Below are positions 52,401-61,483 of a DNA stretch of 64,000 nt, one piece after another. Positions within the stretch are counted from its first letter, which is position 1; every line of letters starts with the position of its first letter. Below the pieces are notes generated by a model. That model was not told the DNA's origin. It searched no databases and worked only from the letters and a program-made list of their open reading frames with translations. Source of the DNA: Amblyornis subalaris (Eukaryota > Chordata > Aves > Passeriformes > Ptilonorhynchidae); assembly GCA_018881555.1 (NCBI GenBank), contig JACAXG010000169.1:760280-824279 (forward strand), in the 5' to 3' direction. The position numbers and the translations under genes are program-made.

Positions 52401-55400
52401 GCATTTTCCAAGCCCCTTTTGTTCCCAGTTGGGCCAAGGAGCAGCAATGGAAATCCTGATTTCCCGACACGCTCAGCTTGCAGCCCGTGCCAGCTGGGGT
52501 TGTGCAGCGTGGGGGCCCAGAGCCACCAGCATCAGCACCCCAGGCCGCTGCAGCGCTCTCCTCTCTCCGCAGGGATGCTGAGTCCGGCTACCACCGAGTC
52601 GTGTCCCGGTACCGCCCCGAGGGCCCGGCGGGGCTGGAGGTGGCGGCCGGCAGCCTGGTGTTTGTGCTGGGCAGAGCAGCAGACGGCTGGGCCACGGCCA
52701 TCCACGATGGGCAGGTGAGGAACAGCCNCAGCACAGCCCCGGCCCTGCCNGCGGGCGGGGGTTGGCTGCAGCCCCTGAGCACAGTCCTTGAGCCCACCTC
52801 GCAGAGCAGGGCAGGAGCTCAGGAGCTCCTTTCCTCACACCACAGACTTCCTGGCACTTGGCTCTCACCGGCCTTTGCCATTCACCTCTGTAGTTGCACA
52901 GGGACATCTTTTGGGCTCTCCACCGTGGAGGATGCTATTGTGGAGTCAGGTAGGATACCAGANCTCACCAAGGAGGTTTAGAGCAGGATTTGTCCCCTCA
53001 GAGCTCTAATGGAGCTGAGGAGACAGGNTGGTCCTCACCTGGTGTGTAGTGCCTCTGTTAAATCAACTTTCGGAAGGTTTTAGGTGGGTTTCAACTGTGC
53101 AGGCAGGTTTTATGAAGGGCTCTAGAGAAGACCTAGGANTTGAATCCCAGTAAATCTGACATCTTCCTGCAGGCCAGGGACTTGTAGTGTGAACACACTG
53201 AACAGAAACAGATAAATATGACAACATGGAACATCTTTTGTTAGAAGCCATTTCTCAAACATCTGCTTCAGTTCTTTGAAAGAGCTGGTGCATACCTGGA
53301 TTAGGTTCAGCCAGTGAATGTATTACCTGCCTATCTTTCAAAAAACAGTCAAAAGATTCTTCACAAGACCACTATAAACCAGTGAGGTTTATAGAGCAAG
53401 AGAGCAGTGCTCTGAGGACTGGTAGATATACAGAATTAAAGATTGGGTATAAATAAACAGGTTTTTCTTTCTTTCATTTTTAAATAGAATCTGCTGTGAC
53501 ATAAGCATTTAGCATATTTCTCGGTGANATTGAAATATGGATACACATACTGGGTTTCTTAAGCTGGCCATGTTCTGTGACACAATCAAACCACTCAGCA
53601 GAGCCTGAAGCATCTGGAGCTAACAGGCAACTGTTACACAAGTATTTGGATGTGCTGGTTGACTGCTCAGTGAAGTGTCAGATGAAATTCAGAGTAAAAA
53701 AAAATTAAAATAGACTCTAGACAGAAAAAAAAAGGCATTGTAAGCAAAAAATTACTCACAATGCTCCATTGAAAGAATACCAGTGATTGTCAGAAGACAC
53801 AGAAATGCTGCAGAACTGGTATCCCTGAGCACCCTTGCCGCTCTCTGCGTCTCTTTTGGGAGCAGGGGATTTGGTGGGTATTCGGCCTGTGCCGCTGCAG
53901 CCACTCAGTGTGGGAGCAGCTCGGCTGCCAGCAGGAAAAGGTGCAAGAGCACTGTTGGATTTTTCCAGCAGTTTCTGAGCACAGGGCACGTGGGTGGCTG
54001 NGGTGACCCTGGGCCCCCTGGGCACAGTGGTGTGGCTGTGGGTGACAGGCAGGGCTGGGCTGGGAGTGCTGGCTCGTGTCTCACCCTGCTCTGCTCCGTG
54101 TCCCTCTGCAGAAGCTGCACATCCCGAGCTCTCTCCTGGAGCCTGCCTCAAGGATGGATAAATGGGTGAGCTGGCAACCTTGCAACCAGGGCGAGGGAGG
54201 GACCAAGACATACATTTGGGACACTTATCTCTAAGATTACCACAGGATAGGACAACCCTGTAAGAGAAACATAGAGTGTGAAACACTGAGACTATTGACT
54301 GAAGACCGAGTGCTCTTGAACAGGAACAACAGAAGAGTTAGGAGCAGGAAAAATGCCTTTTTTTTTTAATATACATTGAGTCTCTTTACAGCAAAATTGT
54401 GGGCTTGGGCACATAGCCAGGTTTGTATCACAGGGGCTTGTATCTCAACCTGGTCTAGGTGTTGTTATCCCCTACCTGCCATGGCCTGATGGAGCACACA
54501 AAGGAGAAGCTGCCTCGGCTCTCCTGCCCCACTGGAATTTGTTGAGCTACTGGACCTTGCTGAGGAATTTGAGGGCCTGAGGCACAGGTTCATCCAGCCT
54601 GCTCCCATGATGGCTACAGCCTCCAGGTGCAGCAGGGAGCGACTGGTGACAGCTCACAGCTCCACCAGCACAGGGAGAGCAGGTGGATCTCCTGCAGTGG
54701 CACAGCAGTGCCTTAAACAGGCCCCACTTTCTGCCCTGGAGCCATGTGCCTCACCTCTGGCATCTCCCATCTCTGCCAGAGGCACAGCCGCATTATCCCA
54801 ATCATTTTCCATCTGAACCCAGTGTGGAAAGGTGCAGCTCAGCCCCCTGTNTCCTGCGAGGGATTTCTGAAGCACATGGTTGTTCTGATGTTGCTGTGAT
54901 TTTTTAATTATTATTTTTTCCCCTCCAAATGCCTCCCTGGCCACAGCACACACTTGGACATTTGCTCCATGGATGTGTCACTGTGAACCAGCCCAAGCTG
55001 GGGAGAGCCCTCAGCACAGTGTGAGCAGCCTCCCTCTGCTCCAGCACCAACCCAGCAGGGAGCAGTGGGCCAAGGAAGTGNCCCACAAACCTCTGCCCAC
55101 AACAGCATGAGTGCTCCACCTCGTCCAACCATTTAATGAGCTGCTCTCCCTGGGGTTACACCCACAAATCTGTAGCTGGCTGCAGCCTGTCACACACCAG
55201 CCCTGTCCAGGCTCCCCTGTTTTCTTCTCTCTCCTTTCTGATGTTGTTCTGTTGCAGAAGATCAGCACTGGGATTCCCCTTCCTCCTGCCCAGGTGCCTC
55301 CGAGCCGCCTCCATGTGAAGCAGAAGCCAGGTAGTCCCCAGGCAGGGACCTCAGTGGGTGAAGCTGTGCCCAAACCNTGCTCTTTGGGTGGCCCACAGCA

Positions 55401-58400
55401 GCCTCTGCTGACCACAGGGCTGTTCCCCTGCCCTTGTTCTGTTCTGCAGATCCTCCTGGGGAAGAAAATGCCTCTGACAATGATGCCAGTGCCCAGATGG
55501 ACTCCAAGGTGAGGTGTTCCACAAGCTGCAGCTGGCACAGCCTCAGGAGATCAGGCCTGTGAAAAGTGCTAAATTGCTGCCCAGATCCTCTAAAATTCCT
55601 AAGCTGCTCCAAAATCACTAGAAAAAGGCTTCATCCTCTGACCAATTTTCCATTCTAAAGAGAGGCTCCCATGTGATCTTTCCTCCACCATTCCCAAGTT
55701 TGTGACCACCCCACTTTATGAGACAGCCCAAGGCTGAGGTTTGTGGGGCAATGACCTGTTGCCACACTCTAAGGCACTAAGAGCCCCAGGCACATCAATG
55801 TTCTNGTGCAGACACTTTACAGCCCATGTTGCCAGAGACAGTTGTCTTTGAACTCCCTGCTGTCCCTTCCCCACTCCTCCTCCATGCCATTTTCTGTCCC
55901 TGTCAGTCTGGGTACCACAGTTCATTCATATCTGCCTTTTGGGATAATGTCCTCTGAGGCACCTCCGTGTCTTTGCCAGCCCCTCTGTGAGANGGCGCTG
56001 GAATTGCTCCTGTGTCCACCTGGGGATACACCTCTGTCCCCCAGTTGCAGGTCAGCTCTGCACCCCCTCTTTGTAGGGCTTTTGGGATAACTTTGTCAGT
56101 CATAGTTCATCCAGAAGGCAGCACAACAGAGGAACATGGCTGCCACGCTCCAGCTGGCTGGAGGAATTTGGGCCCTGCTTATATAATTTTGGGTTTGGGA
56201 GGTACCTGTANAATCAGTCCCAAAAATGGGTTTCCTGGGTCACAGGAGGAACAATTGATCCCAGGTTTTGAATCCCTAGTTCCCTCTCTGAAATTCAGGT
56301 CTGCATTTTGATGATGCTCTACTGTGACATGGCAGCACAGAGACGAGGGGTTGTGTCTGTGGCACCTCTCTTGGCACCAGAGCAGATATTGTCAGCTGGG
56401 TTTGTTAGAGTCAGTCGTGGTTCCTCTTAGTCCATGAACTTCTGTTCAGTCGAGGTTCTTCTGTCCCCAGAGGGTGGTGGGCACTGAACAGGCTCCCCAG
56501 GGAATGGGCACGGCCCCAAGGCTGCCAGAGCTCCAGGACCATTTGGACAACGCTCCCAGGGATGCACAGGNTGGGATTGTTGGGGNGTCTCAGGGCCAGG
56601 GGCTGGACTGGTGATCCTGGNGNGTCCCTTNCAGCTCAGGACACTCTGTGGCTCTGTGATTGTGTACCTAACTACCCACATNTCCCCGCAGGTGCCCCCG
56701 CGGCGCGGGGAGGCCTCTCCCGGGCCGGACAGGCCGGCGGTGCTGCGGGCANGGTGCGAGTGCTCCGTGGTGCTGCGGGCGGGCCCGGCCCCGGCCCTGC
56801 CGGCCCTGCGGGCGCTGCTGCGGGACACGTTCGCCCAGCAGGCACAGCNAGGCACGCTCAGGTACAGGGGGAACTGTGTGTGAGGGTGTGACAGGACAGC
56901 AGCCATTGCCCTCAGGATACAGGCATCCAATTGCCTCTCCTCTCCTGGGGACGTTTATTTGGGGCTGAAGCCCCAGATCCAGCAAAGATGTGAACAAACC
57001 TCACCATGACTTTTGGGTTGGACAATAGCNTGTCCTCTGTGGTGAAGCACGTTCTGTTCCTCTTGTAATTCCCCTTCCAAAGGCAGGGGATTACATAAAG
57101 GGACTCCAAGAGGGCAGGAGAGGGACATATGACAAGGGCCTGGAGTGACAGAGCAAGGGGGAATGGCTTCAAACTGCCAGAGGGCAGGGTTTGATGGGAT
57201 ATTGGGAAGAAATTTTTACTATAAGAGTGGTGAGGACCTGGCACAGGTTGCCCAGAGAAGCTGTGGCTGCCCATCTCTGGAGGTGTTCAAGGCCAGGTTG
57301 GATGGGGCTTGGAGCAGCCTGGAATAGTGGAAGATTCCCTGCCCATGGCAGGGGGTTGGAACTAAATGATCTTTAACATCCCTTCCAACCCAAACCATTC
57401 TATGACTCTGTGGTTCTATGGGATTTGGAAGTCCAAAGGATCTTTCTCAGGAAACTGTACCATGATGAAGAAAAAGGAGGAGCAGAAGGAAAAACTCTGC
57501 AGATGCAGCTGCTCCATATTGGATTTTCCCCTGCTCAGCTCAGCCTTTATAGTTTCAAGGATCAATGCAGAGCAATTTGGGAGTCAGGCAGAAGATCCTG
57601 GGGTGAGGTCTCCCTGACTGTGACACCCCTGGGGACACACAGTCAGTGGAGTCAGGAGAGTTTAGGATCTTTCCCTCAAGTTAGTGTGTGAGGAGGTGAC
57701 AGTGTCACTCCCCACAATGCCATTTCTGCCTGCTGAGCATGTGGGGTGGCCCCATGTCACTGTGCAATGGGACAAGCTCAGAGCTGGCCTCCCAAGGGGA
57801 CTGTGAAGACTGAGGGTGGCAGAGGGCTGGGCTTGCCTCAAAGTTTGGCTTTAAATGAGATTTGCTCAACATTAATGAACCCTTGCAGCTACAGGCTCCC
57901 AGATGGCACAGAGCTGGGGGCAGTGTCAGGAGAGGAGGACCTAGAGAAGATGTGGCAGCAGCTGGTGGATGGCAAACTGACACTCTGCTGCCAGGTACAT
58001 GGGCTGGGACAACGTCTCTGCTGGGCTGGCCTCCAGCCTCTGCTTTGCCTTGCAGTCTCCATGCTGGCTTTTTCCTGCAGGACTCGGACTCCCACTCGGG
58101 CAGACCTGTTCTCTACCAGATGCTGGCTCAGCATTCCTACCTGGCACAGGGACCAGGAGACCTGGAGTTCAGCAAGGGAGATGTGCTGGATATCCTCTCT
58201 GAAGGTAGCTTTCCAGTCCTGCTGCAGGGGCAGGCTTTTGGGGTCTGCTGCGAGGAGGGACTGGAGAATTTGTGGCCTCTCCCGTGGTGTCTCAGGTTCA
58301 CACTCTCAGGAGTTACAGGCTTGCACTGTGTTTTGCCCAGGGTTGAATTCCAGCCTGGAAAACTCTCACTAACCCCACTCATATGGGTCAGGGCTCATCC

Positions 58401-58518
58401 TGCTCCTTTATGTTTTCCAGTGAATGAGGACTGGCTGGAAGGACGCTGCAATGGCAAGACTGGCATCTTCCCCAAATGCTTTGCCACCCAGACCAGCTGT
58501 GATGCTGCCTTCCTATAG
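43489..58518 (+). CDS. NOXA1: NOXA1, NADPH oxidase activator 1 (complete, 15 coding exons)
   Basis: Cytosolic p67phox-like activator that links Rac-GTP to NOX-family oxidases for superoxide production. Coding exons read from AG/GT boundaries: 43489-43662, 45436-45518, 46873-46981, 49191-49325, 50402-50509, 51216-51275, 51830-51867, 52573-52714, 54112-54165, 55258-55330, 55450-55508, 56692-56861, 57889-57994, 58081-58204, 58421-58518. The sum is 1533 nt with consistent phases, giving 510 residues; human NOXA1 is about 480 and p67phox 526. Domain order is TPR (about 1-165), activation segment (about 168-223), central SH3-like (about 240-297), proline-rich linker, PB1 (about 366-437), C-terminal SH3 (about 445-505). 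The start at 43489 is chosen because the protein then begins [20 protein letters not shown], which aligns with the human N-terminus. NCF2 was considered; the ENTPD8 neighbour and N-terminal wording favour NOXA1. The identity is clear, and the exact UTRs are not. Confidence 0.95.
43885..44008 (+). mobile_element. CR1 3' end in NOXA1 intron 1
   Basis: gtggatgtggcacttgagga, catggtttagtggtgaactc and attctgtgattccgtgattc, a CR1 tail in gene orientation. Confidence 0.85.
44504..44534. repeat. NOXA1: Compound microsatellite (CATC)n/(TCTG)n in NOXA1 intron 1
   Basis: catccatccatccatc followed by an N and gtctgtctgtctgtct. Tetranucleotide runs that may vary in length. Confidence 0.85.
46576..46620. 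repeat. NOXA1: Three 15-bp tandem units in NOXA1 intron 2
   Basis: ttctaaattatgagg, ttctaaattttgagg and ttctaaattttcatg in direct succession. Confidence 0.85.
47250..47403 (+). mobile_element. CR1 3' fragment in NOXA1 intron 3
   Basis: gtggtggctgctccatccct, then ccaaggccaggctggacagg, ggaaggtgtccctgcccata and ccaacccaaaccagtctggg. Plus orientation. Confidence 0.85.
47691..47723. repeat. NOXA1: Two 17-bp AT-rich tandem units in NOXA1 intron 3
   Basis: tgtaaatttttgtaaat followed by tgtaaatttttgtaat. Confidence 0.75.
50402..51275 (+). other. NOXA1: NOXA1 exons 5-6: activation-domain region
   Basis: Exon 5 (50402-50509) encodes a segment with [16 protein letters not shown] and DFLGKPK. Exon 6 (51216-51275) opens with [20 protein letters not shown]. 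This aligns without gaps with the p67phox stretch ending in LGKATVVASVV, which holds the activation-domain valine (Val204 in p67phox). The first residue of exon 6 is valine at 204 in this model. The [15 protein letters not shown] wording is closer to p67phox than to human NOXA1, which suggests the avian protein keeps an ancestral form. This comparison is from recalled family sequences and not from a search. Confidence 0.85.
51830..54165 (+). other. NOXA1: NOXA1 exons 7-9: central SH3-like domain
   Basis: Exon 8 (52573-52714) encodes [19 protein letters not shown], then [20 protein letters not shown] and HDGQ. Exon 9 (54112-54165) continues [18 protein letters not shown]. This follows the central SH3 of p67phox: the pattern ELQV.PGN.VFVL...NWATV..GQ, then a VPxxYLEP end. 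The Trp of the peptide groove is present in DGWATA, while the terminal Tyr of the usual PxxY is Leu (IPSSLLEP). Exon 7 (51830-51867) is a 38-nt linker. Human NOXA1 is described as lacking this domain, so it may be a retained ancestral feature. Its binding ability cannot be judged from sequence alone. Confidence 0.85.
55258..55508 (+). other. NOXA1: NOXA1 exons 10-11: proline-rich and acidic linker
   Basis: Exon 10 (55258-55330) encodes [20 protein letters not shown] and then KQKP, with overlapping PxxP motifs. Exon 11 (55450-55508) encodes an acidic, disordered stretch, [20 protein letters not shown]. The linker joins the central SH3-like region to the PB1 domain. A Pro-rich motif could serve as an SH3 ligand, but no partner can be assigned. 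The 119-nt intron between them is also open in the reading frame leaving exon 10 but is not a multiple of three. Confidence 0.85.
56455..56668 (+). mobile_element. CR1 3' fragment ending just before NOXA1 exon 12
   Basis: ctccccagggaatgggcacg, gccccaaggctgccagagct and ggctctgtgattgtg. It ends within about 25 bases of the exon 12 acceptor (56690), so it supplies sequence close to that splice site. Confidence 0.85.
56692..57994 (+). other. NOXA1: NOXA1 exons 12-13: PB1 domain
   Basis: Exon 12 (56692-56861) is very GC-rich and encodes [20 protein letters not shown], then [11 protein letters not shown]. Exon 13 (57889-57994) encodes [20 protein letters not shown], then [15 protein letters not shown]. 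This matches the PB1 domain of p67phox/NOXA1 (LSYR.RD..ELVPLSEDSMK.AW....C.LTL.C). The basic residue that p67phox uses to bind p40phox (Lys355) is replaced here by Glu (residue 368). p40phox binding is therefore not expected, as reported for human NOXA1. Two N bases make residue 366 and one residue near 399 ambiguous. Confidence 0.9.
57080..57421 (+). mobile_element. CR1 3' fragment in NOXA1 intron 12
   Basis: gcaagggggaatggcttcaa, then ggttgcccagagaagctgtg, catggcagggggttggaact and ccattctatgactctgtggt. A well-preserved CR1 end. Confidence 0.92.
58081..58518 (+). other. NOXA1: NOXA1 exons 14-15: C-terminal SH3 domain and stop
   Basis: Exon 14 (58081-58204) encodes [20 protein letters not shown] then [13 protein letters not shown]. 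Exon 15 (58421-58518) encodes [20 protein letters not shown], then [12 protein letters not shown] and TAG. All SH3 hallmarks are present: ALYDY-like AQHSY, DLEF..GD, the groove Trp in EDWLEG, and GIFPKCF. In this family the domain binds the proline-rich tail of NOXO1 or p47phox. The protein stops 12 residues after the FPKCF motif, a shorter tail than in human NOXA1. Confidence 0.95.
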
Positions 58519-59450
58519 CAAACAGGAGCCTTTTCCTGCCTGACTGCACTCCCAGGGGTAGGAGACACCGGTCCCAGCTCATTTGGGCCCCAGCCAGCAC
58601 AGCCAGCTCTGCTGAACCTGGATGGGGGTTCTCTCCCACTCACAGATCCATGGGTCAGTCCCAGCAATCTGATGGCATTTCCTACAGCCTGTTCCCAGAC
58701 CTGGCATTTTTATCTCATGCTTCCACTGCCAAAGACGTGTCTGTGCAGAGCAGGGAGAGGGATCTGGTATTTTGCTGTGGGAATTGTCCATGTGGCCGCT
58801 CAGACTACTGGGTAGGAAGGGGTTCCTCTGGGTGGGAAGAGGTTTCTCTGGGTAGAAGTCTTCATCCCTTCTCCCTTGTTGATCACGTTTAGGCTGGGAA
58901 GGCTGGGCCTCACTTGACTGAGACAAAGCCAAGGGTGGCTGGCTGGGAGCAGGGGCAGAGCCCTGTTCCCCAGGCTCTTGGGTCACATAACCTTATCTCC
59001 ACCAGCCCGAGACGCTGCTCTTTCGAAAGGCTTTTGGAACCAGTTTGCAGTGGGATTAATGGGATAACACCATGGGTTAGGAGCACCTGCTTCCACAGCA
59101 AATAACCTATGGATCTGACCATTCCCTGGCCAGATGCCTTTGGTGCTTTTCTTAAGCCCCAGGCCCAAGGTGGGATCTTGCAGCATAGAGGAGAGAGAGT
59201 TGTGGAAACCCCACTGCTCAGAGCAGCCCCGGGCTGTGGGAGAGCCCTGGAGATGCTGGGGAGTGCAGTGCTGGGCTGGTGCTGCAAGGGCTGACATGGC
59301 TGTCCAGTTCCTGCAGCTGAGCTGGGCTGAGCTCCTCTGATCTAAATAAAACACTCAAGTGCCTGGAGCTGGAACCTGTTCTGGATTTGGTGTCTTGACA
59401 AAACTGGGCTATGTAACTTGAATATAAAATAAACCCTGAGCCAGAGTTGG
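58519..59450 (+). other. NOXA1: NOXA1 3' UTR with two polyadenylation signals
   Basis: After the TAG at 58516-58518 there is no further coding exon. AATAAA hexamers lie at about 59345-59350 and 59428-59433, so cleavage is expected near 59365 or 59450. This leaves only about 300 bases before the ENTPD8 poly(A) signal on the opposite strand, so the two genes are tail-to-tail. Confidence 0.6.
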
Positions 59451-59734
59451 CAACTCTTAAATCAACTTCCACTTGTATTTTTCTGCTGAGATATGCCAGT
59501 AAATATTTTTAAAGACAGCTGACAGTGTCTTTAGGAAGAGATTCTGTCACATACTACAAAAATATTGCACATCTTGCACAGGGCAGGATACAGATGATAT
59601 CATCCCTCTTCTCGGAGTTAGGTGCCCATCACAGCTCTCCATGGCCAGTTGTCTCCCAGGGCTGTTGGGAGAGTAGCCCAGCAGGACTGGGAATGCCAAG
59701 GAAACTGTGCTAGGCTGAGAAGTGACATTTGTAT

Positions 59735-60013
59735 TTTAAAAACAAAATGGATTTTATTTCTAGTTTGAATTTTTCTGGCTTCATCCAGCCAGCAAGTCTC
59801 AGTCAGCTTTTGGCAGTCAGATTAAAGGAGTCTTCCTCTTGGAGAGAGATCAGGACACCTTTGTCATCTTCAACATTCAGAGATGACCGACTCAGATCTC
59901 CTGAGCAATGGAGATGGGTCTAATGCCCTCATTCTTGTCCACTTTCCACCTCTTCTGCACCATTTCCCTGCCTGGTTTAGTGGGCAGGACACCTCTAGTC
60001 AGGAGGCTGGGAA
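59735..60013 (-). terminator. ENTPD8: ENTPD8 3' UTR and poly(A) signal
   Basis: Downstream of the stop (60014-60016 on the plus strand) the minus strand carries AATAAA at plus positions 59753-59758. The UTR would therefore end near 59735, short and compact. Confidence 0.5.
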
Positions 60014-61483
60014 CTATTTGGTTTTCCAGAGACACTGTAGGCAAACAGCCACCAGGCTCGCCACGATGGCCAGCACGAGGAAGGACACAGCCCCTGCCCA
60101 CAGGCCAGGCTGGTGGCCCTTGACCTGTTCCAGAGCTTCCGCAGGGATCATGTTGGTGAAGTTCAGCATGAAGCCCAGTGTCCACCCGATGTCCGTGTTT
60201 GCTGCCTGAGGGGACAGAGCAGAGGGATCACCCAAAGGTACCTCTCCAGGCACCAGCAGCTTCAGTGCAAGGCGCTGACAGGCACNTCTCCCGGGAGCTG
60301 TCCCAGCTGCCATTTCGCACGGGGACCAGGCTGTGCTGAGGCTGATCTCACCAGCAGCAGTTGCACAAAGAGCTTTCCTGTCCCCCTTCCCCAGGGCTAA
60401 TGGAAGCTGAACATGGGTGACTGCTCGGATCCAGGAGTGCCTCTATGACCTGCACATGATTTTGGATCTGGGCTTTCCTCCATCCCCATAATCCTTCCAA
60501 TTTGGCTGCAGAATCAGTAAGGTCAGAAAAGACCTTTAAGGTCATCGAGTCCAACCATCAGCCCAGCACCACCACNATGTTCACCACTAACCCATGTCCC
60601 CAAGTGCCACATCCACACGTTGTTTGAACACTTCCAGGGATGGTGACTCCACCACTGCCCTGTGCAGCCAATGCCTGACCCTCTCCATGAAAAAAAATTT
60701 CCTAATATCTAACTAAGCTTTCCCTGGCACAACTTGAGGCTGTTTCCTCTCATCCTGGAAATATTCTGGCCAGGCCATACTCTGGTTAAAAGTGTTACGG
60801 GGCCACCTCTTGATAACAACACCAGAGACCAAAGTGGCTAAATCCTGCTCTGCTTTTCCCTGACCCCCTTAAAAACAGTTACACTCACAGCAGAGAAAGT
60901 GAGACACAAGCTGGGTCAGAGGTTTGGGGGTGGGCAAGCAAGAGAGAAGCTCTGCTGGGATCCCTGGGGAGCAGCCATGAAACAGTGACACATTTCTGGC
61001 ACAGAGGGCTCCAGGGATGCTGCTCCTGAGCATGTCCAGGGCNGGGACAAGACTGCCCTGTCCCGCTGCCCACAGATGTTTACCTGCCTGCTGAAGTGGA
61101 TGTTGCTCCAGGTGTCCTCATTGAACTTGTAGCCATCGAGCAGCAGCGTCAGGATGTAGATGGCCACGGAGCAGTACGTGTGCAGGTACTGCCTATCCTG
61201 CGGGAAGCTCTGCACCAGCTGCGGGGCCACCGGGGACGCAGTGCAACAGGGAAGGAAAGAGATGCTCAGAAACCCTCCCGAGTCCAGGGAACAGCANGAC
61301 TTGTGCTCCCCAGGCAGAGGTTTGGGACACGACAAGCACACGGCTCCTGGCTGCCCTTCTCAGGGCTCTCACCTCTGCCCAGGTCCTCCTGCAGAAGGAA
61401 AGGACCGTGGTGTTGACGTCACTCAGAGATTGCTGTCTGGTCAGGTTCAAGAAGTGGAAGGTGTAGTAGAATCCAGCAAAGGC
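60014..61483 (-). other. ENTPD8: ENTPD8 last three coding exons (61483-61373, 61218-61084, 60205-60014)
   Basis: The first exon encodes [20 protein letters not shown] and SFCRRTWAE. The second encodes [20 protein letters not shown], then [17 protein letters not shown]. The last encodes [20 protein letters not shown] (apyrase region 5), the C-terminal transmembrane helix and a short basic cytoplasmic tail, WKTK. All three are phase 0 with good AG and GT sites. Confidence 0.94.

Noticed and set aside
43489..58518. Calling the gene NCF2 (p67phox) because of the central SH3-like domain
   Set aside because: Neighbouring ENTPD8, NOXA1-like N-terminus and the acidic PB1 residue favour NOXA1; NCF2 has a different genomic setting.
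57862..58518. A single 218-codon exon covering the end of NOXA1
   Set aside because: It runs across good splice sites at 57995, 58080, 58205 and 58420 and mis-frames exon 13; the spliced model matches p67phox/NOXA1.
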